14,835 bases of DNA from Chromatiales bacterium (GCA_030614035.1 JAUWKW010000007.1:1-14835); one strand, 5' to 3'; counted from the stretch's first letter, positions 1 to 7,829 are shown. The notes: a model not told the origin generated them from the letters alone. Translations and numbers: made by a program.

Positions 1-22
1 TGAGTTTTCCGTGCCGGGTCAT
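1..22 (-). CDS. possible start of another minus-strand gene, cut by the window edge
   Basis: An ATG on the minus strand at 22-20 opens a frame reading MTRHGKL with no stop before the window edge. An AAGG-like stretch lies about 9 bases upstream, which could serve as a weak ribosome binding site. It would follow the alpha/beta hydrolase in the same direction after a gap of about 120 bases. Only seven codons are visible, so no function can be assigned, and the frame may be chance. Confidence 0.2.
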
Positions 23-61
23 TGTTAGGGCCTTTTTATTGGTTGAAATTTTGGGCTGAGC

Positions 62-73
62 GATTGCGCAATC
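62..73. repeat. 12-base perfect palindrome GATTGCGCAATC
   Basis: GATTGCGCAATC is a perfect palindrome in the gene-free first 140 bases of the window. On the minus strand it lies downstream of the hydrolase and about 40 bases before the possible next gene start at 22. The position would suit an operator, but no protein can be assigned to it. Confidence 0.3.
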
Positions 74-112
74 ATACCATTGGGGCATCGGCTTACCTGA
101 TCGATCCCTGCA

Positions 113-128
113 GCCGGCGCCAACCGGC
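113..128 (-). other. short GC-rich hairpin just after the alpha/beta hydrolase stop
   Basis: GCCGG (113-117) and CCGGC (124-128) form a 5-bp stem with a 6-base loop. It starts 13 bases downstream of the hydrolase stop codon on the minus strand. No T-run follows, so it is not a convincing intrinsic terminator. It may be a 3'-end stabilising hairpin or chance. Confidence 0.25.
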
Positions 129-140
129 CATCCGCCGTGG

Positions 141-1148
141 CTACTCCAGTCGCCCCGCCAGCCACGCAGCGACAGCCTCGATGAACTCCTCGGGGCATTC
201 TTCCTGGGGCACGTGCCCGCAATTCGGCAACACCGCGAGCCGTGAATTCGGCAATTCAGTATCGAGGCGGGCGCTATCTGTGACCGGGACCAGGCCGTCA
301 TCGTCACCGCTGACAACCAGCACCGGTTGCTGGATCTCACCGATTTGAGGTGTGATATCGGGCTGCCATGTCGCGGCGGCAAGGAATTCCCACAATGCAA
401 GGTCCCAGTTGTATACCCGGGTATTCATCGCCCGTAGCATCCGCGTCGATGAACCGATGCGATCGGGGTCGGCAAAGGTGCTGCGCAACAAAGCCTCGTT
501 GGCGCCGACCGGGCGGGCGATTAGCGGACCAAGTCGTCGCACCTGCGGCAGCTTGGCCAGAAGCCTACTGAACCTGCGGGGCGGGTCGTAAATTGCTGCG
601 CCTACCAAAATCAGTCCGTCAACGCGCTCGCGTTTCGCCAGGGCCGCCCTTACCGCGAGAGTACCGCCGGCCGAATTACCACCCAGTATCGCGCTGCGAA
701 TACGAAGCCGATCCATGAACAGGAAAAGCTGGTCAAGTGTGGCTTCCGGCGAGTACGGATTGACCCCCTGCCAGTCATTAGTTGTCAACCGCTCGCTCAA
801 ACCAAATGGAATCCTGTCATAGGCTACCGCGCCGCCATTTTCTGCGAAAACTGAAAGCACCTGATTCCAGGTAAATGAATTGAAGGTAAAGCCGTGCAGT
901 AGCACGAAACGGGGCCGGCCGGCGCCCGTGCGCACATAATGAAAGTCAATGCCATTTGTGCCGTCGAAACCGACGGTGGTAAAACTGCTGTCAGCAGTGG
1001 CTAATTCTTTCGGCGAAACCAGGCGGTCGAGTTGGGAAATTGGCACCATAAATGGCACCACGAGCAGAAATACGAGCACTACGATCAGAAAAATTCCGAA
1101 CTTCTTGAGCTTCCTTGCTCGCCTGAAATTAAGGAGTTTCCCGAACAT
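141..1148 (-). CDS. membrane-anchored alpha/beta hydrolase
   Basis: This 335-residue protein has the alpha/beta hydrolase fold of the epoxide hydrolase/haloperoxidase-like group. A basic N-terminus is followed by one hydrophobic helix at about residues 17-36, which predicts an inner-membrane anchor with the catalytic domain outside the cytoplasm. The HG oxyanion motif is at residues 85-86. The nucleophile elbow is GNSAG with Ser159. The acid is within the GDDDG loop (about Asp282-284), and the catalytic histidine is His312 in the CGHVPQEE segment. All triad positions are present, so it should be active; the substrate is unknown. The ATG start at 1148 lacks a strong Shine-Dalgarno. It lies on the same strand as the carbamoyltransferase cassette, about 260 bases downstream of the DUF5989 gene, so it could be cotranscribed, but the gap leaves this open. 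Confidence 0.9.
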   Translation of the reverse strand: MFGKLLNFRRARKLKKFGIFLIVVLVFLLVVPFMVPISQLDRLVSPKELATADSSFTTVGFDGTNGIDFHYVRTGAGRPRFVLLHGFTFNSFTWNQVLSVFAENGGAVAYDRIPFGLSERLTTNDWQGVNPYSPEATLDQLFLFMDRLRIRSAILGGNSAGGTLAVRAALAKRERVDGLILVGAAIYDPPRRFSRLLAKLPQVRRLGPLIARPVGANEALLRSTFADPDRIGSSTRMLRAMNTRVYNWDLALWEFLAAATWQPDITPQIGEIQQPVLVVSGDDDGLVPVTDSARLDTELPNSRLAVLPNCGHVPQEECPEEFIEAVAAWLAGRLE

Positions 1149-1354
1149 AACGGATCCACTCGGTCGATGGGCTCCGCGAACCCACGCCTACAATATGTAA
1201 TATGGCGTTAAGAAGCGTACAGCAAAACGCAAACGGTTGGATAGATCGGGCCCGCAAATTTGAAAGCCAATGAATACGCCCGGCGATGAGAACCCACGCA
1301 GAAGCGCGTCCGCCTTTACCATCCAATCATGGACCTTCGTGACAGTTCAACCCC

Positions 1355-1381
1355 ATCGTCCCAGGACCCGTTCGGGACGAT
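1355..1381 (-). other. hairpin after the DUF5989 gene, possible weak terminator
   Basis: ATCGTCCC (1355-1362) and GGGACGAT (1374-1381) form a perfect 8-bp stem around an 11-base loop. It lies 28 bases past the DUF5989 stop on the minus strand. There is no downstream T-run, so an intrinsic terminator is not certain. It may mark the 3' end of the carbamoyltransferase cassette or protect that mRNA end. The rest of 1149-1408 shows no gene. Confidence 0.35.
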
Positions 1382-1408
1382 CGCAGACAGCACGGTTCCG
1401 CGCCGCGA

Positions 1409-1561
1409 TCAAAAGAGCGTATAAATGAACGGGGCGACCGCGGAACCCTGGGCGACGACGATCAGAGCGCCGAGCAACAGCATGACCACGATGATCGGGG
1501 CCAGCCAGAATTTCTTGCGTTCACGCATGAAATCCCATAAATCCGTAAGGAATTCAATCAT
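1409..1561 (-). CDS. DUF5989-type single-pass membrane microprotein
   Basis: This is a 50-residue protein, short enough to be missed by many gene finders. It reads MIEFLTDLWDFMRERKKFWL, then a hydrophobic helix at about residues 20-38, then AQGSAVAPFIYTLF at the C-terminus. The charged RERKK segment before the helix, the AQGSAVAPFIYTLF tail and the position after an SxtJ gene fit my recollection of the DUF5989 family. The ATG at 1561 shares its A with the TGA stop of the SxtJ gene (TGATG), so translation is probably coupled. GGAGAG lies about 12 bases upstream. The likely topology is N-terminus in the cytoplasm with one inner-membrane span. No catalytic residues are evident, and its role beside carbamoyltransferases is, as far as I know, not established; a scaffold or complex subunit is a guess. 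Confidence 0.88.
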   Translation of the reverse strand: MIEFLTDLWDFMRERKKFWLAPIIVVMLLLGALIVVAQGSAVAPFIYTLF

Positions 1562-1995
1562 CAGAAAGGTCTCTCCAAATTCTCACGCGGCGCTTTTTTA
1601 CTTTGCACGCGATAGCTTTCAGCATTTTCGTCGAACTTTCTTGTCATCCCATCTTTACCAAACATCCGCATGACCAAACCGGCTGGCATGAACACCAGAT
1701 AAAACACCAATCCCAGTATTATCGGTGAAGTGATGCGGCTCATTACCAGACCGAACCGCATCCACAGCCGGTATAAAGGGCGCAGGGTCGTCGGTGCAAT
1801 TAACCCCCACGCTGCGAGTACAGTGAAGAGGACCCACGGCCAGTTACCGGGCCAGTTCAGCAAGGCAATCGGTCGGTCCAGCAGCCACGGAATAATGAGC
1901 CCAAACATGACTGCGACCACGGAACCCGTCGTCAACGCAAACTCGCGCAGCCCCCTGCGATCGAGTTCAGGAATAACGTGTGGTAAGGCAGCCAT
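1561..1995 (-). CDS. SxtJ-family small membrane protein
   Basis: This 144-residue protein starts at an ATG whose A is shared with the TGA stop of the upstream carbamoyltransferase. A TTG one codon earlier (1998) is the alternative start. A short polar N-terminus (PELDRRGLREFALTTG) precedes hydrophobic helices at about residues 25-42, 48-70 and 90-115. The C-terminal tail is hydrophilic and contains GKDGMTRKFDENAESY. Position, length and the LDRRGLREFALTTG opening match the SxtJ family, named from the saxitoxin cluster and often found next to NodU/CmcH-type carbamoyltransferases. Its biochemical role is unknown. The overlap on both sides (TGATG at each junction) shows it is the middle gene of a tightly coupled three-gene cassette and suggests fixed stoichiometry with its neighbours. 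Confidence 0.85.
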   Translation of the reverse strand: MAALPHVIPELDRRGLREFALTTGSVVAVMFGLIIPWLLDRPIALLNWPGNWPWVLFTVLAAWGLIAPTTLRPLYRLWMRFGLVMSRITSPIILGLVFYLVFMPAGLVMRMFGKDGMTRKFDENAESYRVQSKKAPRENLERPF

Positions 1996-3842
1996 CAATC
2001 TAACTCGAATTCTTCCTGCCAGGCTTCAATCTCGTCCCATGCGGGCTGGTTACGCTTGTCGAGCAAGAAATTCTCTATCACCAGGTAATCCATCTCTGTC
2101 CGCATGAAACACCGATACGCGTCCGCTGGTGTGCAAACGATCGGTTCGCCGCGGACATTAAATGATGTGTTAACCAGCATGCCACAACCGGTGCGGGCAT
2201 CGAATTCGCGCAACAGCCGGTGAAATCTGGGATTGGTTTCCTCATGCACCGTTTGCACCCGTGCAGAATAGTCCACGTGCGTAATGGCCGGAAGCTCGGA
2301 ACGCTTCAGGTTTAACCTTTCAATTCCGAACAGCTTCTGCTGCTCATCAGTCAGCGGGATGCGGTGTTCCTCCCGGACCGGTGCCACAATCAACATGTAC
2401 GGGCTGGGTGAATCCTGCTCGAAATACTTGCCCACCTGGCTGTCCAAAACCGACGGCGCAAACGGACGAAACGATTCGCGATATTTGATCTTCAGATTCA
2501 TTAACGACTGCATCTTGGCGCTGCGCGGATCACCCAGAATAGATCGCGCGCCTAGGGCCCTCGGTCCAAATTCCATGCGCCCTTGTGCCCACCCGATCAC
2601 GTTTTCCTGTTCGAGTAATTCAGCCAATTTTGGAAATAGTTCCTCGTCCGCTATTTCGCTGTATTTTGCCCCGTGGGCATCGAGCTGCTCGCGGATCTGT
2701 TGCGGCGTAAAGCCGGGCCCCAGATAAGAACCGCGCATCGCATCCGTACCATTTACTTTGCGCGCTGAACCGATGTACTCGTGCCAGGCAATCGCAGCAG
2801 CTCCCAACGCACCGCCTGCGTCGCCAGCGGCCGGCTGGATCCAAATATCCTTGAACGGGCCTTCGCGAAGAATTCTGCCGTTGGCCACACAATTCAGGGC
2901 TACTCCACCCGCCAAACACAGATACTCAGTGCCGGTTTCCTTGTGCAGGGTATTGGACAGCCTGAGCACGACTTCTTCCGTCACCTTTTGGATTGAGGCA
3001 GCGATATCCATTTCACGTTGGCTCACTTCGCTCTCTGATTTTCGTGGCGGCCCGCCGAAGAGTTCGTCAAACTTCGCGTTCGTCATCGTCAGGCCTGTGC
3101 AGTAGTTGAAATACTGCATGTCCAGCTTGAACGTGCCATCCTCTTTAAGGTCAAGCAGTCGATCGAGGATAAGGCTCTTGTATTTCGGCTCACCGTACGG
3201 GGCCAAGCCCATCAGTTTGTATTCACCGGAGTTAACCTTAAAACCGGTATAGTAAGTAAACGCTGAATACAGTAGCCCGAGCGAATGCGGAAAATCGATC
3301 TCCCATAACGGCGTTAACTGATTATTCTCACCAAGCCACGCCGAAGTTGTTGCCCATTCACCAACACCGTCCAGGCACAATACGGCTGCTTTTTGAAACG
3401 GGCTGAAATAAAAAGCTGATGCTGCATGCGACTGGTGGTGTTCAGCGAACATCAACTGCGGGAGTTCAGATACCTTGCAATTTCCGAGCTCCGCCAGCTC
3501 ACGTCTCAGTGTGGTTTTCAGATAGAGCTTTTCCTTAAGCCAGATTGGCATCGCTGCCAGGAAAGATTGGAGGCCTTTAGGTGCGTAACTCAAATATGTC
3601 TCGAGCAAGCGCTCGAATTTCACCAGAGGTTTGTCATAGAAAACAATATGCTTTAAACAAGTCAAATCCACATTGCCTTCGCGCAGACAATATTCGATTG
3701 CGTCACCTGGAAATCCGGCGTCGTGCTTTTTTCGGGTGAATCGCTCCTGCTGCGCCGCTGCGACGATCTCACCGTCACGCAGCAAAGCGGCAGCGCTGTC
3801 ATGGTAGTAGGCGGATATGCCGAGAATATTGGTGTCGCTCAA
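1995..3842 (-). CDS. NodU/CmcH/TobZ-family O-carbamoyltransferase
   Basis: This full-length 615-residue enzyme of the carbamoyltransferase family moves a carbamoyl group from carbamoyl phosphate, through carbamoyl-AMP in characterised members, to a hydroxyl group of a sugar or natural product. The N-terminal Kae1-like part has SAYYHDSAAAL at residues 10-20, the HHQSHA metal site at 135-140 with Asp158 in the following LDGVGEW, and AAGDAGGALGAA around Asp341. The C-terminal YrdC-like part carries GRMEFGPRALG (421-431) and VNTSFNVRGEPIV (557-569). All expected signature residues are present. The start is TTG at 3842 with AGAGGAAG a few bases upstream; no nearby ATG fits better. The gene is first in a coupled cassette with SxtJ and DUF5989 genes. 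The acceptor cannot be told from context, since no glycosyltransferase or synthase lies nearby. Confidence 0.95.
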   Translation of the reverse strand: MSDTNILGISAYYHDSAAALLRDGEIVAAAQQERFTRKKHDAGFPGDAIEYCLREGNVDLTCLKHIVFYDKPLVKFERLLETYLSYAPKGLQSFLAAMPIWLKEKLYLKTTLRRELAELGNCKVSELPQLMFAEHHQSHAASAFYFSPFQKAAVLCLDGVGEWATTSAWLGENNQLTPLWEIDFPHSLGLLYSAFTYYTGFKVNSGEYKLMGLAPYGEPKYKSLILDRLLDLKEDGTFKLDMQYFNYCTGLTMTNAKFDELFGGPPRKSESEVSQREMDIAASIQKVTEEVVLRLSNTLHKETGTEYLCLAGGVALNCVANGRILREGPFKDIWIQPAAGDAGGALGAAAIAWHEYIGSARKVNGTDAMRGSYLGPGFTPQQIREQLDAHGAKYSEIADEELFPKLAELLEQENVIGWAQGRMEFGPRALGARSILGDPRSAKMQSLMNLKIKYRESFRPFAPSVLDSQVGKYFEQDSPSPYMLIVAPVREEHRIPLTDEQQKLFGIERLNLKRSELPAITHVDYSARVQTVHEETNPRFHRLLREFDARTGCGMLVNTSFNVRGEPIVCTPADAYRCFMRTEMDYLVIENFLLDKRNQPAWDEIEAWQEEFELD

Positions 3843-4124
3843 GGTCTTCCTCTTTATAGTTACGTCCGTGTCGACGTTTTATAGGATAAGGCGATGTTTT
3901 TGAAGCGGTTATTGTAATACTTTTTAGGCGGCCCCGGTAATCTGGATTTGCGGCCTGGTCGCCCGAATGGGCACGTCCCCCAACAGATTGCCGCAACGGC
4001 GGCCTGTAACATGCAAAGCGGCCGATCGAATCGTCTTTATGTCTGATCGTCGCCGCAGAGCTGACGGAATTGACTGCGATTTCAATGGTTGAATAGCCAG
4101 CGCCAGGAAACTATGGGCGCTTTA
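3843..4124. other. gene-free leader region of the carbamoyltransferase cassette
   Basis: About 280 bases without a credible gene. On the minus strand two TATAAA-like hexamers (complement of 3878-3883 and of 3853-3858) lie 30-60 bases before the TTG start. The first has a poor -35 (TTCAAA, 15-base spacer), so a promoter for the cassette is plausible here but not firmly placed. No clear terminator for the upstream 117-residue gene was seen. Confidence 0.35.
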
Positions 4125-4478
4125 TCAAGACGCGGGCCGCAGCTCGTAGTCGGCCAGGTTTTCTGGAAAAAATCCGCCTCTGGCATAGATTTCCAGGTAG
4201 TGCAGTTGACCGTCTTTGAGTATTAGCGAACATCCAGCCCCGTCCGGCAACACAGGGCTTTCGATGAACGGGTGCTGAATTTTGGGTCGGCCCTCGATAG
4301 CGCTCGACTCCTCAGACGGTCGCAAATAGACAAAATAACCCGTTCGCACGTAATCCCGCCGTGCAACTTCAGCGCCGCGGAGCTGCCGGCTTAACTCCGG
4401 GCTTGGGGTTCTTTCCGCAATCCACTCAAGAATCTGTGCCTCGAGAGCGGTGAGCGGCGTTGATGAAGTTGATCCCAT
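4125..4478 (-). CDS. hypothetical protein, 117 residues
   Basis: I do not recognise this small cytosolic protein with certainty. It has no signal peptide or membrane helix. The N-terminal third (TALEAQILEWIAERTPSPEL) looks alpha-helical. The rest looks like a mixed beta domain ending LHYLEIYARGGFFPENL, a phrase similar to the ends of some small proteins of immunity or SMI1-like type, but the likeness is too weak to name a family. The ATG at 4478 is 10 bases from a TATACT hexamer, so the message may be leaderless or nearly so. It stands alone, more than 130 bases from the upstream gene and 280 bases from the downstream one. The amino-acid composition and clean frame support a real gene. Confidence 0.65.
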   Translation of the reverse strand: MGSTSSTPLTALEAQILEWIAERTPSPELSRQLRGAEVARRDYVRTGYFVYLRPSEESSAIEGRPKIQHPFIESPVLPDGAGCSLILKDGQLHYLEIYARGGFFPENLADYELRPAS

Positions 4479-4488
4479 AGCGGTGCGT

Positions 4489-4494
4489 AGTATA
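4489..4494 (-). promoter_or_regulatory. -10 element TATACT before the 117-residue gene
   Basis: The complement of 4489-4494 reads TATACT, a good sigma-70 -10 hexamer, ending 10 bases before the ATG at 4478. No good -35 is seen at 16-18 bases. If used, transcription would start a few bases from the ATG and give a leaderless or near-leaderless message, which fits the absence of a Shine-Dalgarno. Confidence 0.35.
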
Positions 4495-4580
4495 AACGCA
4501 GGATGCTAAATTCGATTCGTGGCCGAAGATGCATACAAACCATTACTGCTCATCAATTTACCACGAGGATTCTGCAGCCT

Positions 4581-4608
4581 GGTTATTTCAATTTTGAAAT
4601 CAGTAACC
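4581..4608 (-). other. hairpin just after the seven-helix membrane protein gene
   Basis: GGTTA-TTTCAA and TTGAAA-(TCAG bulge)-TAACC pair into an 11-bp stem interrupted by a 4-base bulge, with a 2-base loop. It begins 8 bases past the stop of the membrane protein gene on the minus strand. There is no T-run, so it is more likely a 3'-end structure than a classical terminator. Confidence 0.4.
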
Positions 4609-4615
4609 TGTGGAA

Positions 4616-5392
4616 TCAAACGCCGATTGCTGTCTCTCGGGAAACCGGCCCGCCATCGGACTCCCAGAATGGCGGGAACCGCATGGCTATAGCGCAAGCC
4701 GCCATCGCAAAACCCGAAAACAACACGAATATACCCGCATTTCCGTAAATCGTGAAAAAGGTCAACGTGCTGATCAAAAACGGTGTGTGGGCGAACAGTA
4801 CTTTTCCCGAATTGGTCGCCCGTATGTTGTGCGGGGGCGAAACATATATGTCCCACCAACCCAGCTGAATATTCAGACTGTATGCAGATAGCAATGCGTA
4901 AACGAGCAAGGCCGTAACCCACCGGGAAAAACCGAACTCCTCGACGATAGCGAAAACCGATAAATGGATCAGCCCCACACTGATTCCCCAGAGCAGCCCA
5001 AACATTATCGTTGGCAGAAAATAAAGCTTACGCCCATGCGTCAGCGTTCCGCGTGGCCACCAAAAACAATAACTCCATATGGCAACGGCAGAACAGAACA
5101 ACATCAGCGCAATCCAGCCGGGTTCCTGGAGCTCGGCACGTGTCGCGAGCGGTGAATGCACAACCGTCGATAACACCCCGGTAGTCCAGCTGAAGATGTA
5201 CGCGAAACAGAAATACAGCCCGCCGCGCATCCACGCGAGTCTAGGGCTGTGCATATTCGGTTGGTGTTTGCCGCGTTCGGCAAACATAACAACGGCTAGT
5301 AGCGCCATAACAATCAACGCGGCGAGAATGAAATAATCCTCCCAACTACCGGTGAAGGTCCGCAGCGTGTCGAAATAACGGGTCTTATCCAC
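4616..5392 (-). CDS. multi-pass membrane protein of unknown function
   Basis: This 258-residue protein has about seven hydrophobic helices, at roughly residues 19-37, 57-75, 91-112, 124-147, 155-178, 200-220 and 222-240. I cannot assign it to a named family. A run of aromatic residues in WSYCFWWPRG and the loop segment GWWDIYVSPPHNIR are its most distinctive parts. Neither a transporter signature nor heme-ligand spacing is evident. The start is GTG at 5392, supported by GGGAGGGG about 10 bases upstream. It lies 105 bases after the TauE/SafE gene on the same strand, so cotranscription is possible but not tight. A hairpin follows its stop. Confidence 0.75.
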   Translation of the reverse strand: MDKTRYFDTLRTFTGSWEDYFILAALIVMALLAVVMFAERGKHQPNMHSPRLAWMRGGLYFCFAYIFSWTTGVLSTVVHSPLATRAELQEPGWIALMLFCSAVAIWSYCFWWPRGTLTHGRKLYFLPTIMFGLLWGISVGLIHLSVFAIVEEFGFSRWVTALLVYALLSAYSLNIQLGWWDIYVSPPHNIRATNSGKVLFAHTPFLISTLTFFTIYGNAGIFVLFSGFAMAACAIAMRFPPFWESDGGPVSRETAIGV

Positions 5393-5497
5393 GAGTCTGT
5401 TCCCCTCCCGCTGAGTTTGTGCCTGCTATCGAATAGCCGTTATGAACGCTGATCCACCCTGGCGCATATGCCGGCTGGGAACGAACCAGCTGGCAGT

Positions 5498-6220
5498 TTA
5501 AATACCCGGCAAGCTCTGCAGCATCAGCGACAACGCAGCGACCGCGGACACCAGCAGCACGGCCGCACGAGTTCCTCCAGTATCAATTCGAGCGGTCAGG
5601 CGATGGGACAGCGCATAACCCAGCAAATATCCAGGCATCAGCAATAAGCCGGAAGCAACTTCGATGATGCCGAACTTCCCAAACACGAACAAACTGATGA
5701 TGATCAAAAATGAAGCCCCGGCGTAAAGGACTGCCAACGTTGCCCGCACCTTGGGTCCGGACTGGTCCTGGTACAGCAGCGCCAATACGGGCGCACCGAT
5801 GCCCGAACTCGTCCCCATCACGCCGGCAACGGCACCCGCAAGGCCGGCCGAGCCGCGCGTCAGCGGTATCCGGAAACCAGACGCCGTAATAGCGATCGCA
5901 ATCAGCATGACCGTACCGAACATCATGCCAAGTCTGTCGAAGGAAACGCGTGATAGCAGGTAGCCGCCGGCGACCGCGCCCGGAATCAAGCCAAGAAAGA
6001 TCAACGGCATGTGGGCGAACTGAATGTGCCGGCGTTCCCGATACCCCATGACCCCGGACAGGGACATGCTTCCCAGCACCACGGGCCCCGGTATTAGGCC
6101 GACGTCTATCCAGGCCAATAGCGGAACGATCAGGAAACCTGCGCCGACACCACTGATTGCCTGCACGACTGAACCCAGGGCGACCACTAGTGTCGCCGCA
6201 GCAAGTTCTTCAAAGCCCAT
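5498..6220 (-). CDS. TauE/SafE-family membrane permease
   Basis: This 240-residue integral membrane protein matches the TauE/SafE (DUF81) family, whose known members move sulfite, sulfoacetate or other small organic anions across the inner membrane. The N-terminal repeat carries VVQAISGVGAGFLIVPLLAW, and the second half carries the matching AGVMGTSSGIGAPVLALLYQ. These two glycine-rich half-repeats are the family hallmark. Seven to eight helices span the length, which is close to the family norm. The ATG start at 6220 is preceded by AGGGG about 13 bases upstream. No sulfur-metabolism gene lies nearby, so the substrate is open. Confidence 0.9.
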   Translation of the reverse strand: MGFEELAAATLVVALGSVVQAISGVGAGFLIVPLLAWIDVGLIPGPVVLGSMSLSGVMGYRERRHIQFAHMPLIFLGLIPGAVAGGYLLSRVSFDRLGMMFGTVMLIAIAITASGFRIPLTRGSAGLAGAVAGVMGTSSGIGAPVLALLYQDQSGPKVRATLAVLYAGASFLIIISLFVFGKFGIIEVASGLLLMPGYLLGYALSHRLTARIDTGGTRAAVLLVSAVAALSLMLQSLPGI

Positions 6221-6251
6221 GTATGCGGAATGTCCCCTGTAATCCCGACGG

Positions 6252-6293
6252 TTCTGCCGATCAGGTCATTGGTATGTTCATAGACCGGCAGAA
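6252..6293. repeat. 8-base inverted repeat between hydrolase and permease genes
   Basis: TTCTGCCG (6252-6259) and CGGCAGAA (6286-6293) are perfect complements 26 bases apart. They lie between the stop of the large hydrolase and the start of the permease. They could form the stem of a 3'-end structure or be two halves of an operator. No T-run follows. Confidence 0.3.
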
Positions 6294-6320
6294 ACATAAA
6301 GCAGATAACGCCGGCGCATA

Positions 6321-7829
6321 TTAGCTTCCGCCTGCATGCTGCTGCGCCTGGCGCATTATCGTTGGCCTTGACTGTGGCAGCAGGAACCGTTCAGAGATCG
6401 CTCGACTCACCGACTGCCGAACCTGCTCTAAATAGTTTTCGCTGTTTGGATATAGTGTCTTGAGCTTGTCTGCCTCAAATTCAATAAACGCCCCCGTTAT
6501 AAAACACGACGTCGGTGCGTTATGCGCCAGGTAGGTACCACGCGGAACTTCAACCATTGGATGCAGAACACCGCCAAGCGCATTTCCATTGGCATCAACC
6601 TCGACAATACGCCGGTCGCGGTCATCGCGGCCGACTTGGATCACACGGCTCGCCGGCGGCATTGCGCCAGTTTGAATCCACTCCTCGAGCGCCCGCAATA
6701 GTGCAGACTGCACCGGACCGTTTCGAATCGGACTGAATCCCGACTCGCATGGTCCATGCAGGTCGGGAATCCCGAGATCGCGCAACAGAAATGGTCCACC
6801 GAATTCATCGTTATCGAGATCCAGGTGCGGCGCACCGGCTAATTCGTAGGTGCGTATCAGCGGATCGTCAGCTTCCGTTTGACGCACGGTGTCAGCATTT
6901 GCATACGGCAACATCTCGGACTGAGTCTGGAAACGAACGACCGGCACAGTCAACGGGACCGGTAGCAGGGTGCGAGGGTCTCCCGCGGGGTGGTTTGGAC
7001 GCTTTAGATCGGGCGGATTAACCCGTTTCGAACCGAACGTGCCGCCACTGATGTAGTAACCGTCATACACAGGTTCTCCGCCGGGCATGCGCGCATTGTC
7101 GTGGAACGAATTTACGTAGGTCTTTTGATAGCCGGCGGACTGTGAAAATCCCACCATGACGATACGCTGAACCCCAAATCCGCTCAGGGGATTATTTTCA
7201 ACTGTGTCGCTTTTCAGCAGCGCCCCGACCTGACTAAGAATATCCCAGACCTGGCCAATCAATGGGAAGTTAAGGCCCGCATAGCGGCTGTTGCTTCTCG
7301 GCGGAAGCGGCTTTCTATTCAAACTCGAGCCCCAGTCGTCGCGAAGAAACTCAGCAGCCACTGGTTTGCTGGTTACACCAACATACGCCGCGCCCGCATC
7401 GATTATCGATCGAAATGTAAATACCCACATTAGATCGACGTCGAAGCCAAACGTGGGGTTCAGCACCTCCAGATAAACGGTACCGTTGAAGTCTTTGCTC
7501 CTGCGTGGCCTGCGAACCAGAATTCGGGTCGTGTACGGATGATCAGCTTCAGTGACTTCGACCACGGGGCTGCGCGCTGCTTCGTCAACGTAGTCATAGA
7601 TGTTGGCCTGTCCAGAGACGAGGTATTCCTGCTCGACGTAGTCGTCGGCCGACAAGTCCATGATCCAGGCACCGAAAGGAGTGGAACGTTGCTCGGGCGT
7701 CCCGTCGCTGACCGGCAGAAATTTCGTGACAGGCAGCCGGACCTGTGCCGTGGTCGGATTTCCAGTCAGGCAAGCGACCAGCGTGAAGCAGAAAAGGATA
7801 GCGACGCGACGGCCAGCCACTATCGTCAT
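6321..7829 (-). CDS. secreted alpha/beta hydrolase-domain protein (Abhydrolase_10-like)
   Basis: This 502-residue exported protein looks like the large alpha/beta hydrolase group of Pfam Abhydrolase_10. The N-terminus has a basic start and a hydrophobic core ending LVAC at residues 17-20, a possible lipobox, so it may be a lipoprotein. Cleavage after TTAQ (about residue 29) by signal peptidase I is the alternative. The phrase NGTVYLEVLNPTFGFDVDLMW (starting at residue 115) is typical of the group. The nucleophile elbow is GFSQSAG with Ser229. Glu305 (QTQSE) and His335 (AGAPHLDLDN) are good acid and base candidates. Its substrate is unknown; the family is often annotated with esterase-like activity. 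The ATG at 7829 has AGGA about 7 bases upstream. The gene follows the GNAT gene by 19 bases, so the two probably form one operon. Confidence 0.87.
   Translation of the reverse strand: MTIVAGRRVAILFCFTLVACLTGNPTTAQVRLPVTKFLPVSDGTPEQRSTPFGAWIMDLSADDYVEQEYLVSGQANIYDYVDEAARSPVVEVTEADHPYTTRILVRRPRRSKDFNGTVYLEVLNPTFGFDVDLMWVFTFRSIIDAGAAYVGVTSKPVAAEFLRDDWGSSLNRKPLPPRSNSRYAGLNFPLIGQVWDILSQVGALLKSDTVENNPLSGFGVQRIVMVGFSQSAGYQKTYVNSFHDNARMPGGEPVYDGYYISGGTFGSKRVNPPDLKRPNHPAGDPRTLLPVPLTVPVVRFQTQSEMLPYANADTVRQTEADDPLIRTYELAGAPHLDLDNDEFGGPFLLRDLGIPDLHGPCESGFSPIRNGPVQSALLRALEEWIQTGAMPPASRVIQVGRDDRDRRIVEVDANGNALGGVLHPMVEVPRGTYLAHNAPTSCFITGAFIEFEADKLKTLYPNSENYLEQVRQSVSRAISERFLLPQSRPTIMRQAQQHAGGS

Noticed and set aside
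1730..2107. Long plus-strand frames opposite the SxtJ and carbamoyltransferase genes
   Set aside because: They are antisense shadows of well-supported minus-strand genes, with low-complexity Ser/Arg/Pro-rich products.
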